Shown here one piece after another: positions 1 to 8,594 of a DNA stretch of 64,000 nucleotides (positions within the stretch are counted from its first letter, which is position 1; every line of letters starts with the position of its first letter). This stretch comes from Bacteroidota bacterium (GTDB lineage Bacteria; Bacteroidota; Bacteroidia; Bacteroidales; JAGONC01). The position numbers and the translations under genes were made by a program. The notes beneath the pieces were generated by a model, which ran no database searches, was not told where the DNA came from, and saw only the letters and a list, made by a program, of their open reading frames with translations. The stretch spans positions 124,001-188,000 of the forward strand of contig JAKLFC010000004.1 in NCBI GenBank assembly GCA_022711405.1, in the 5' to 3' direction.

Positions 1-2565
1 GGTAGCGCCTGTATTGGGTGCACGCCATAAACCGGTTCCCTCTTCGATGGTACCAGTGGATTTCATCTTTCCACCAGCCTGGTCCTGGCCACCCAGAAAG
101 TCGGACAACGCAGTAAATTCACCATCGGTAGGTATGTGCCAGCCAGCCGGGCAAAGACCCTGCGCTCCTTCCGTGGTGTCGTAGTCCACCGCTTCGTACC
201 ACTGGTACAGGCCGCCATAGGTATCGCAGTTCGCCTCATTGTCGTCATAACAGTACTTGGAAATGTACCCGTCATCCCATTGATCAAACATTCCGGAAGT
301 CATCCCGCCCACATTCAGGTTTTTAGCCATCCAGCACTGGGAACCGATCATAACCGTGGGGTAGCTCTGGCCGTTGCGGCTATCCACCAGTTCTTCCCCG
401 CAGGTAAAGAAACGGATCACCACCGTATCCGATTTCATTGTACACGTCGTTGCGATGTTCCAGGACAGCGTGTAATCATGGCCGATCATGCCCTGGAATT
501 CGCTGTTGGGATTCGATGGGGTCACGATTGTTCCGCCTTCTCCGCTCAGGAGCAGCCAGTGACCGGTACCGATGACGGGAGTGTTACCTGATAGAGCAGC
601 CGAGGTGCCCGGAAGGTCCAGCTGATTTGGTCCGGCATCGGGCATGGTTGGCAGGAGGTCGCAATCCTTCATGCATCGCACGTTGAATGCAAACCACCGG
701 AAGTGTACCTTCCTTGTGATACCAGGATCGGGGTAGCCGACATAGCGGTTGATCTCGTGTTCGCCTGTGGTCCAGTCGGTAGAGGTATGGAAATAGGCAT
801 ATTTTTCAAGATTCAGGAAGATCTGGCTGTGGGCCCTGTAGCCGGCGGGCAGTGCTGAAAACCCGGTCAGGTCATTTCCATTGCCTCCCTGGTACCAGCC
901 GCTGGTTGATTTCAGCTTTGAGCCTGCATCCAGGCCACGCCACACATCGCCCATGCCTTCCCATTCCGGATCACCCACCGGGTATTGGCTATCGATCGTG
1001 CCTTCAAGGACCTTGAATTCATTGTCAGTCGGTATATGCCAGCCGTCGGGGCAAATGCCCCGGGCACCTTCCGAAAGGTCGTACTGCATGGCTTCCGGCC
1101 ATTCGTATAATCCGCCGTACGTGTCACAATAGGCTATATCATTGTTGTAGCAATATTTTTCAATCATGTCATTATCCGTTTGCTGATATCCTGTGGTTGT
1201 GCTGTTGATCTTTGTCCCGATGTTCAGGTTTTCCTTAAACCAGCATTGTCCGCCAATCTCCACCGTAAGGTAGGTCTGGCTTTCGAGGATCACTTCAGAG
1301 ATACCTCCACAGGGTGGTGGTGGCGCATCTGCAAAGCTGATCACCACGGTATCTGCCGAACTGCCGCAATCCGTGGTGATGGTCCAACTCAGCAGGTATT
1401 CATTTCCAGCCATCCCCTGAAATTCAGCGTAAGGACTCCAGGGATCCACAAAGGTGCCGCCAGCTCCACTAACAATGCCCCACACTCCTGAGCCGAAGGT
1501 TGGGGTATTGGCTGCCAATAGTGTGGATGTTCCCGGCACATTCAGCTGGTCAGGACCAGCGTTGGCCTGAGTGGGCTCAGGCCAGCAGCCTTTGATGCAG
1601 CGAACGCTGAAGCCGTTATCCCCGCCAACGTATTCAGTCCTGAATACACCATCAAGGTAATACGTGAGGTAACGATGCCATGACACATAGTACTGCACCG
1701 GAGTGGATGTCCAGAATTGGCCCCAGGATCCCATTTCATAAAAACCATTATCATAGCGGTGCCCAGCTGGCAATCCCTTAAATCCAAACAAATCGGTGCC
1801 ATTTCCACCATCCTGCCACCCAGTGGTTGTCTTTAAATTTTTACCGGCGTCCAGGCCCCGGTTACCCGTCCTGTCCCATTCAGGGTCGCCCACAGGGTAC
1901 TGGCTGTCGACGGTGCCTTCGAGGATCTTCCATTCATTGTCGCCAGGTATGTGCCATCCCGGAGGGCAAACGCCCTGAGCGCCATCTTCGGTGACATACT
2001 GCATGGCTTCATTCCATTCGTACAGTCCACCGTATGTGTCACAATTGGCGGGATTGTTATCGTAGCAGTATTTTTCGATGATACCATTATCAGTCTGCAG
2101 ATGCCCGCCAGTATTGACATTGATCATCGTGCCTGCTTTCAGATTTTCCCTGAACCAGCACTGGATTCCTATCTGGACTGTCGGGTAGGTATACCCCTCA
2201 AAGGTCACCGGCGCCACACATCCGCACGGCAGTCCCGGCACCTGCATGATGATGTTCACGATGGCGATCACATCCAGCACGTTTATCCCGCTGTCGGCGT
2301 TGATGTCAGCGGCATTCATGTTGAAGGGAGAAGGATTTCCCCCCATGATGTAATTGACCATGGTGATGATGTCCAGGACATTGACGAATCCGTCCTCGTT
2401 CACATCCCCGCAGAGGAAGTAGCCCTCCTGGGGGAGGGCAGGCAGAGAAGGGATCATGACCTCATACGCTGTTGATGGACATGGATTTCCATGCACAAGC
2501 TCTAAAGTGCTCATGGTCAGCATCATTCCGAATGCCATGACAAAATGCAAGAAATATTTTTTCAT
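1..2565 (-). CDS. Dockerin-repeat / multi-FISUMP secreted protein (3' end off the window)
   Basis: The frame is open from an ATG at 2565 to the left edge (855 codons) with no stop, so the C-terminus is missing. The order is a signal peptide (MKKYFLHFVMAFGMML), two dockerin-like calcium-binding repeats (CGDVNEDGFVNVLD and ADINADSGINVLDV), then at least three FISUMP domains, each with the signature CY-NC-x-YGGLYEW followed by CPxGWHIPTD. PKD-like linkers starting NAGPDQ or DAGPNQ separate them. FISUMP domains are common in secreted proteins of Fibrobacter and Bacteroidota and their function is unknown. Dockerin repeats normally bind cohesins, but no cohesin is visible here. It is the first of three tandem paralogues, and a strong promoter lies just upstream (2606-2637). 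I infer surface exposure; the missing end probably carries another domain or a sorting signal. Confidence 0.85.
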   Translation of the reverse strand, partial: MKKYFLHFVMAFGMMLTMSTLELVHGNPCPSTAYEVMIPSLPALPQEGYFLCGDVNEDGFVNVLDIITMVNYIMGGNPSPFNMNAADINADSGINVLDVIAIVNIIMQVPGLPCGCVAPVTFEGYTYPTVQIGIQCWFRENLKAGTMINVNTGGHLQTDNGIIEKYCYDNNPANCDTYGGLYEWNEAMQYVTEDGAQGVCPPGWHIPGDNEWKILEGTVDSQYPVGDPEWDRTGNRGLDAGKNLKTTTGWQDGGNGTDLFGFKGLPAGHRYDNGFYEMGSWGQFWTSTPVQYYVSWHRYLTYYLDGVFRTEYVGGDNGFSVRCIKGCWPEPTQANAGPDQLNVPGTSTLLAANTPTFGSGVWGIVSGAGGTFVDPWSPYAEFQGMAGNEYLLSWTITTDCGSSADTVVISFADAPPPPCGGISEVILESQTYLTVEIGGQCWFKENLNIGTKINSTTTGYQQTDNDMIEKYCYNNDIAYCDTYGGLYEWPEAMQYDLSEGARGICPDGWHIPTDNEFKVLEGTIDSQYPVGDPEWEGMGDVWRGLDAGSKLKSTSGWYQGGNGNDLTGFSALPAGYRAHSQIFLNLEKYAYFHTSTDWTTGEHEINRYVGYPDPGITRKVHFRWFAFNVRCMKDCDLLPTMPDAGPNQLDLPGTSAALSGNTPVIGTGHWLLLSGEGGTIVTPSNPNSEFQGMIGHDYTLSWNIATTCTMKSDTVVIRFFTCGEELVDSRNGQSYPTVMIGSQCWMAKNLNVGGMTSGMFDQWDDGYISKYCYDDNEANCDTYGGLYQWYEAVDYDTTEGAQGLCPAGWHIPTDGEFTALSDFLGGQDQAGGKMKSTGTIEEGTGLWRAPNTGAT

Positions 2566-2605
2566 GGTAATAACAATATATATGAATCAGAAAGGATTGA
2601 TCCTT

Positions 2606-2637
2606 CAAATATAGGATGCAATTTTTCGGAAAGCAAA
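2606..2637 (-). promoter_or_regulatory. Bacteroidota-type promoter for the first FISUMP gene
   Basis: Read on the minus strand, TTTG (2634-2637) is followed by exactly 20 bases and then TATATTTG (2606-2613), matching the Bacteroidota -33/-7 consensus TTTG-N19/20-TAnnTTTG. It lies about 40 bases upstream of the ATG at 2565. Confidence 0.55.
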
Positions 2638-2653
2638 TGAAATCTACTATTTT

Positions 2654-4570
2654 TTAACCATTTAACAGGCAGCGGATCGTATATCCGGTAGCTTTAACTG
2701 CACCGAACCGGCCTATCATTGTGTTGTCCCAGTATAATCTGCGGTTCAGCGCCTCGGTAGGGGTGATCAGTGTGGATGACCAGAAATAGCCGATAGACTC
2801 CGTTCCGTAAAATTGACTGTTCGGGTTTCGGTAGCCGCCGGGCAGGGCTGTAAACCCGCTGCTGTTCGTTGCTCCCAGGTTGGGTCCTGACCAATGTTCA
2901 AATCCTGTTTCTTTCAGGTTTCCGCCAGCGTCAAATCCCCTAAAGAGCATATCATCCCATTCAGGATCACCTACCGGATACTGGCTGTCGACTGTTCCTT
3001 CCAGCAATTGCCAGTCTTCATCGGTCGGGATGTGCCACCCTTCGGGACATATCCCCTGGGTGCCTTCATCGGTCACGTACTGCATCGCTTCATCCCATTC
3101 ATAGAGGCCACCGTAAACATCACACTGAGCCGGAGTGTTCCCGTAGCAGTACTTCTCGATGATGCCATTGTTTGTTTGCATCTGACCGCTCTGGTTGCTG
3201 GTGATCATGGTTCCGATGTTGAGGTTGGCCGCCATCCAGCATAGCACACCAATCTGAACGGTGGGATAGGACTGTCCATCCCGTGGGTCAATCAGGGGAG
3301 TTCCACAGATAAAGGGTCCTCCTGAGAAGCTTATCAGCACGGTATCTGCCGAAGTGTTGCAATCCGTGGTGATGGTCCAGCTCAGCAAGTATTCATTGCC
3401 GGACATACCCTGGAATTCGGCGGAAGGACTCCAGGGATCCACAAAGGTACCTCCGGTTCCGCTGACAATTGACCATACCCCGGATCCATATGTGGGCGTA
3501 TTGGCGGCCATCGTGGCCATAGTTCCCAGCACATTCAGCTGGTCAGGACCAGCGTTGGCCTGGGTGGGCTGAGGCCAGCAGCCCTTCAGGCAACGGACAG
3601 AATAACCGAGATTCTTATGGTAAAAATACCGGCTGCTTCCGGTCTCACTATGACTAAGGTAACGCCTCCATGCGTAGGTCAAATCTTCTTCCGTTGAGGT
3701 CCAGAAGTAACCCCAGTTGCCCAGATCCTCGAAGTCTCCGAAGAAAATACGTCGCGCTCCTCCCGGTAGACCCGTGAAACCACTGGTATTGGTTGCTCCG
3801 GTATTGGGAGCATTCCAATGGACGGTACCTGCCTCCTTCAGGTTTCCCCCGGCATCAAATCCCCGTGTTCCTTCTTCGTCCCATATAGGATCGCCCACAG
3901 GATACTGGCTGTCGGACGAACCTTCCAGGATTTTCCATTCCTCGTCGGTGGGAATATGCCAGCCGTAAGGGCAGATACCCTGAGCTCCTTCCTCAGTTAT
4001 GTACTGCATGGCTTCATTCCATTCATATAAAGCACCATAGACTTCACAGTTGACAGCCAGGTTATTATAGCAGTACTTCTCGATAATTCCGTTATCTGTC
4101 TGTAGTTGTCCTCCGGCGTCACTGATGATCATGGTGCCCGCATTCAGGTTCTCCCTGAACCAGCACTGACTGCCTATCTGGACTGTCGGATAGGTATACC
4201 CCTCGTATGTGACAGGCGCCACACATCCGCACGGCAGTCCTGGCACCTGCATGATGATGTTCACGATGGCGATCACATCCAGCACATTGATCCCGCTGTC
4301 GGCGTTGATGTCAGCGGTATTCATGTTGAAGGGAGAAGGATTTCCCCCCATGATGTAATTGACCATGGTGATGATATCCAGAACGTTGACAAATCCATCC
4401 TCGTTCACATCCCCGCATTGGAAGTCGTCTTCCAGAGGTAAAGCGGGCAAGGATAGGATCAGGATCTCCCTGTTTGAGGCCGATAATGGGCTGTCAGTCG
4501 CAAATGTCAAAGGATGTATGATCACAAGTATTGCAATTGTCATCATAAAATAACAGAATCGCGTTCTCAT
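2654..4570 (-). CDS. Dockerin-repeat / double-FISUMP secreted protein
   Basis: This 638-residue paralogue of the preceding gene has an N-terminal hydrophobic signal (an alternative start at the second Met cluster, about 4546, is possible), dockerin-like repeats at about 52-110 nearly identical to those of its neighbour, FISUMP domain 1 at about 120-330, a PKD-like linker starting ANAGPDQ at about 340-420, and FISUMP domain 2 at about 425-637 ending GYTIRCLLNG. It stops right after the second FISUMP domain, and I see no T9SS sorting domain, so how it reaches the surface is unclear. The near identity of the first about 110 residues with the neighbouring gene suggests recent duplication or gene conversion. 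Its function is unknown; an adhesive or cohesin-binding surface role is inference. Confidence 0.88.
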   Translation of the reverse strand: MRTRFCYFMMTIAILVIIHPLTFATDSPLSASNREILILSLPALPLEDDFQCGDVNEDGFVNVLDIITMVNYIMGGNPSPFNMNTADINADSGINVLDVIAIVNIIMQVPGLPCGCVAPVTYEGYTYPTVQIGSQCWFRENLNAGTMIISDAGGQLQTDNGIIEKYCYNNLAVNCEVYGALYEWNEAMQYITEEGAQGICPYGWHIPTDEEWKILEGSSDSQYPVGDPIWDEEGTRGFDAGGNLKEAGTVHWNAPNTGATNTSGFTGLPGGARRIFFGDFEDLGNWGYFWTSTEEDLTYAWRRYLSHSETGSSRYFYHKNLGYSVRCLKGCWPQPTQANAGPDQLNVLGTMATMAANTPTYGSGVWSIVSGTGGTFVDPWSPSAEFQGMSGNEYLLSWTITTDCNTSADTVLISFSGGPFICGTPLIDPRDGQSYPTVQIGVLCWMAANLNIGTMITSNQSGQMQTNNGIIEKYCYGNTPAQCDVYGGLYEWDEAMQYVTDEGTQGICPEGWHIPTDEDWQLLEGTVDSQYPVGDPEWDDMLFRGFDAGGNLKETGFEHWSGPNLGATNSSGFTALPGGYRNPNSQFYGTESIGYFWSSTLITPTEALNRRLYWDNTMIGRFGAVKATGYTIRCLLNG

Positions 4571-4654
4571 AGGAAGTAAAATTTCTGAAAATTGAAGGGG
4601 ATTAATGCTTCAAATATCGTAAGTTTTTTTAAAAGAAAGAGAAAAAGAAGGAAA

Positions 4655-5152
4655 TTATCCGGCTTTTTTGAACCATTTCTTCAACGGCAGGGGAATGATT
4701 TCCGGTGTGTTTTTCTTATAGGCCAGGTAAGCCTCTCCGAAGACTGATTCCATCTCCCGGTGTTCCTGGGCAATGTGGATCCTGAAGAGCGTATAACCCA
4801 CCAGGCTGGTGGTCAGGACAAGCCACGTGTGCAGGACAAGGGAGAGTCCTGGTATGACCATCAGGAGTATCGAGGCGTACAGCGGATTCTGGCACAGGTA
4901 ATACGTACCGGTGGTCATCATCGTTGTGGTTTTAATCCCTTTAAGCAATAATCTACCGGTGATCGCCCAAAAAATCACCCCAATTACCAGGAGTGCAATG
5001 CCCACGATCAGCAGGGGCTTTTCCAGGAATTGTCCGACATAAAAGGTTTCTTTGAAATAAATGCTGAGAAAAAGCGTAACCAGCAAGTATGGTAGCGCAA
5101 CCCGTCCGATCTTCGGGCCGATGCCCAGGAGGCTAAGTTTTGCCATGGTCAT
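4655..5152 (-). CDS. ICMT/PEMT-like integral membrane methyltransferase
   Basis: This is a 165-residue protein with four or five hydrophobic segments. The C-terminal half has the layout of the isoprenylcysteine / phospholipid methyltransferase superfamily: a GTYYLCQNPLYAS motif, a hydrophobic helix, then HREMESVFGEAYLAYKKNTPEIIP, where a Glu-rich element precedes FGxxYxxY and a closing P-x-x-P. In the family the first motif is normally G-x-Y-x-x-x-R-H-P, which contacts the S-adenosylmethionine cofactor. Here RHP reads QNP, so the activity may be altered or the protein may be a divergent member. It is a single gene lying between two FISUMP paralogues with no evident link to them, and the substrate cannot be predicted. 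Confidence 0.7.
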   Translation of the reverse strand: MTMAKLSLLGIGPKIGRVALPYLLVTLFLSIYFKETFYVGQFLEKPLLIVGIALLVIGVIFWAITGRLLLKGIKTTTMMTTGTYYLCQNPLYASILLMVIPGLSLVLHTWLVLTTSLVGYTLFRIHIAQEHREMESVFGEAYLAYKKNTPEIIPLPLKKWFKKAG

Positions 5153-5200
5153 TTAATTATTGGATAACAAAATCCAGTATAAAGATATAAAATCATCCAA

Positions 5201-5241
5201 TAAATCCCCAAATGTAAAATCTGAAATACTGAATCATAAAT
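5201..5241. repeat. Dispersed AT-rich repeat, family C, copy 1
   Basis: The sequence TAAATCCCCAA...GAAATACTGAATCATAAAT closely matches 7585-7625 over its whole 41 bases, and matches 8548-8592 and 44191-44250 more loosely. It overlaps the 3' end of the neighbouring minus-strand gene. Confidence 0.6.
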
Positions 5242-7423
5242 CCTTAAGGCATCTGACCGAAATACCAGTTTCCTTATGAATGAAGTAACGGCTAATCTGG
5301 CTGCTTGTCCAGATCATATTCCTACTCCATGAAAAGGTAGTATTCGATACGTATTCTGATGAGCACCATATCTGATTTCCGTTACCAATGCTGCTGAAGG
5401 TTCCGTTTGGCTGGTAGCGGTAGCCTGCAGGAAGTGCGGTGAAACCACTTGAGTTGGTAGCGCCTGTATTGGGCGGATTCCAATGCGTGGTTCCTTCCTC
5501 TTTCAGATTACCACCAGCATCCAGTCCCCGCCATCCAAGGTTGTCCCATACAGGATCTCCAACAGGGTACTGACTGTCGACCGTCCCCTCTAGGATCTTG
5601 ATCTCACTGTCGGTGGGAATATGCCAGCCCTCTGGACAAATGCCCTTTGCGCCCTCGGTGGTGACATATTGCATCGCTTCTTTCCATTCATAAAGTCCGC
5701 CGTAGATGGCACAGTTGGCGGCATTATTCCCGTAGCAGTACTTTTCGATCACCCCGTTATTTGTTTACAACTGTCCACCCGAATTGCTTGAGATCATGGT
5801 CCCGACGTTCAGGTTTTCCTTTAACCAGCACTGACTGCCTATCTCAACTGTATTGTACGTCTGGCTGTAATAGGATATGGTTGAAATACCCTGGCAGGGC
5901 TGTTCCATGCCCGGCGTAAAACTAATGGTGACTGCATCGGCCGAGCTTCCGCAAACTGTTGTAATGGTCCAGCTAAGCGTATATTCATTGTCTGCCAGGC
6001 CCTGGAATTCGCTGGTGGGGCTGTTGGGATTATTGATCGTACCGCCCGTCCCGCTGACAATTGCCCATAATCCTTCACCAAATTCAGGTGTATTTCCTGC
6101 CAGTGTTGTGGAAGTACCGGGAACTTCAGGCTGATCAGGGCCGGCATTTGCCGGAGTGGGTTGGGGCGAGCACGCAAAACTGACGGTCACCTGGTCGGTA
6201 GAACTTCCGCAGATGGTAGTGATCGTCCACGAAAGTGCATATACATTGCCAGCAATGCCCTGGAACACACTGGTGGGATTTGCCGGATTGGATATGGTGC
6301 CGCCCGTTCCACTCATAATTTCCCACATTCCTGTTCCTGAGGCAGGAGTGTTCCCTGCCAGTGTAGCTGAAGTTCCAGGGATGTTCAGCTGGTCGGGTCC
6401 TGCATCAGCTTGGGTTGGTTGTGGCGAACATCCTTTGAGACAACGGACCGAGAATCCGTAAGCCTTATATCTCCAATCCCTGTAAGCCCCTGCATTGCTG
6501 TGTTCAAGTGAATGGTACCAGCCGTTGGCCTGGTCGTTCTGCGATGATGTCCAGAAAATGCCTGTGCTGTGGAGTGCGTTGAAGGTACCCCAGATGCCAT
6601 TGCGCGATCCCCCCGGCAAGCCTGTAAAACCGCTGGCATTGGTGGCCCCTGTGTTCGGTGAAAACCAATCATCAATCCCCTCTTTCTTGAGGTTTCCTCC
6701 TGCATCGAGCCCCCGGAAATAGAAATTATCCCACACAGGATCACCGACCGGGTACTGGCTGTCGACCGTACCTTCCAGGATCTTCCATTCATTGTCGGTC
6801 GGAACATGCCAGCCGGGAGGACAGATACCCGGGGATCCCTCATCGGTCTCGTATTGCATGGCCTCACCCCATTCATACAGACCACCGTAAAGCGCGCAGT
6901 TTGCAATATCATTGTCATAACAATACTTCTCAATGATGTCATTGTCCATTTGCAGATATCCGGAGGTTGTACTGCTGATGAAAGTCCCTATGTTCAAATT
7001 CTCCCTGAACCAGCACTGTGCCCCGATGCTTACGGTATTGTAAATCTGCCCTTCATAGGTCACCGCTGGTATTCCCGGGCAGGGAATACCCGGTACACCT
7101 AGGATGATATTTACATTGAAGACCACGTCCAGGATATTGACGATCCCATCCCCGTTCAGATCCGCTGCTTCCAAATCAAACGGATCCGGACTGCCTCCCA
7201 TGATGTAGGTAACAATTGCGATCAGGTCCAGTACGTTGACCATCCCATCACCGTTGACATCGCCGTAAAGGGTCTCTGTTTCCGGTAAAGCCGGGATATC
7301 AGGCACCGGGGCCATACATTCCGAGAGGGTCGACAGGACTGGCGGCGTGGCGTTGACATACTTGGTGCCTGAGAATGAAACTGCGAGGGATAAACAGGCA
7401 ATAAGGATCCAGGATTGCTTCAT
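5234..7423 (-). pseudogene. Dockerin-repeat / double-FISUMP protein interrupted by an in-frame TAA
   Basis: This third FISUMP paralogue is split by one stop codon. The upstream part (5765-7423, from the ATG preceding the signal peptide KQSWILIACLSLAV; a further Met at 7450 is possible) carries dockerin-like repeats, FISUMP domain 1, two PKD-like repeats (DAGPDQ and NAGPDQ) and the start of FISUMP domain 2. It ends at SNSGGQL with TAA at 5765-5767. The downstream part (to 5234) continues in the same frame with TNNGVIEKYCYGN and completes the domain. The paralogues read GGQLQTDNG or GGQMQTNNG here, so a Gln codon became TAA, which needs one C-to-T change from CAA. The rest of the frame is intact and well conserved, so the mutation is recent, a consensus error, or tolerated by readthrough. 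Confidence 0.85.
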
Positions 7424-7584
7424 GGTGTAGTGATTTTTAGATTTGGGCAATAAATTTAGAGGGATTTCAGGAAAATTAAAAAGAATAAATATTATTTATA
7501 TTCAAAACAAATAGTAGATAATTAAGTATATTATTGTATTAAATAATTATGATATTTGTATTTATAGAATTCCGTTCAGGAAGT

Positions 7585-7625
7585 TAAATCCCCAATTACG
7601 AAATCATAAATACCGAATCATAAAT
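7585..7625. repeat. Dispersed AT-rich repeat, family C, copy 2
   Basis: This 41-base sequence nearly matches 5201-5241 (TAAATCCCCAAT...AAATACCGAATCATAAAT). It sits just beyond the 3' end of the cation transporter gene. The rest of the 7424-7634 gap is AT-rich and shows no gene. Confidence 0.6.
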
Positions 7626-7634
7626 AATTACCGA

Positions 7635-8543
7635 CTATTCCTCGATATCCGGCTCGAAAAAGACCCACTGTACGGAAGGATTTTCTTTTTTAAGGGCTGC
7701 CTCGCACCTGTTTATATTATTGACCAACTGACTCAGCGAATTTGTCTTGCTCATCTTCGCCTTGACAGCCACCATGATCTTCGGTCCCAGCTGAAGGGTG
7801 ATCAGGTTCAGTACCTGCTGAATTTCCGGCCGGGCTTCCAGCTGCCTTTGGATCTCAGCACGTGCTTCATCATCAGCACTTTGCCCGATCAGAAGGCCCT
7901 TTACCTTCACGGCCAGGAAAAAGGAGATGATGATCAAAAGGGCGCCGATGCCAATGCTCCCAATGGCATCGAAGATGGGATTGCCGGTCACAACCGACAG
8001 CACTACGGCCAAAAGCGCAAAGGACAGGCCCAGCAAAGCGGCGATATCTTCGCCCAGCACCACGATCAGTTCACTCTGGCGGCTGGTCCTGACCCATCTC
8101 CACAACGGGATCCTGCGCCTGATCCTGTTGACCTGTGTCAGGCAACCAATGAGGGAGGCAGCTTCGAAGATCATACTGACTGCCAGTACAATAATGGCAA
8201 TGACAGGACTTTTCAATCCTTCGTGCATGTGAAGCTTATGGACCCCCTCGTAGATCGAGAACAATCCGCCCATGCTGAAAAGGATCAGGGCCACGATGAA
8301 CGACCAGAAGTAGATCTCCATTCCGTAGCCGAGCGGGTGCTCTGGATCAGGTTTCTTTTTCGCTGCTCTTAATCCCCAGAACAGGAGACCCTGGTTGCCG
8401 CAGTCGGCGTAGGAATGGATGGATTCGGCCAGCATGGCTCCGGATCCGGTGATGATCGCCGCCGCGGTTTTGGTGATGGCAATGCCCAGGTTTGCAAGGA
8501 GCGCAAAGAGGATGGATTTTATGGATGCATTCTGATGCGACAT
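7635..8543 (-). CDS. Cation diffusion facilitator (CDF) family metal transporter
   Basis: This 302-residue inner-membrane protein has five or six hydrophobic helices. Features of the CDF/SLC30 family are visible: the metal-site motif AESIHSYADCGNQ on the second helix (a H-x-x-x-D variant), the PDPEHPLGYGMEIYFWSF loop typical of the SLC30A9/ZnT9-like branch, and GEDIAALLG on helix V. These carriers export divalent cations such as Zn, Mn or Fe in exchange for protons. The cytoplasmic C-terminal domain (from about residue 220) is present. The metal is not predictable with confidence. The gene stands between repeat-containing gaps and does not appear to be in an operon with its neighbours' function. 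Confidence 0.88.
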   Translation of the reverse strand: MSHQNASIKSILFALLANLGIAITKTAAAIITGSGAMLAESIHSYADCGNQGLLFWGLRAAKKKPDPEHPLGYGMEIYFWSFIVALILFSMGGLFSIYEGVHKLHMHEGLKSPVIAIIVLAVSMIFEAASLIGCLTQVNRIRRRIPLWRWVRTSRQSELIVVLGEDIAALLGLSFALLAVVLSVVTGNPIFDAIGSIGIGALLIIISFFLAVKVKGLLIGQSADDEARAEIQRQLEARPEIQQVLNLITLQLGPKIMVAVKAKMSKTNSLSQLVNNINRCEAALKKENPSVQWVFFEPDIEE

Positions 8544-8547
8544 GGTT

Positions 8548-8592
8548 TAAATCTAAATTATAAATGCGAAATCATACATACTGAATTCTGAA
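8548..8592. repeat. Dispersed AT-rich repeat, family C, copy 3
   Basis: TAAATCTAAATTATAAATGCGAAATCATACATACTGAAT is a looser relative of the copies at 5201 and 7585. It fills the short gap between two minus-strand genes. Confidence 0.5.
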
Positions 8593-8594
8593 TA

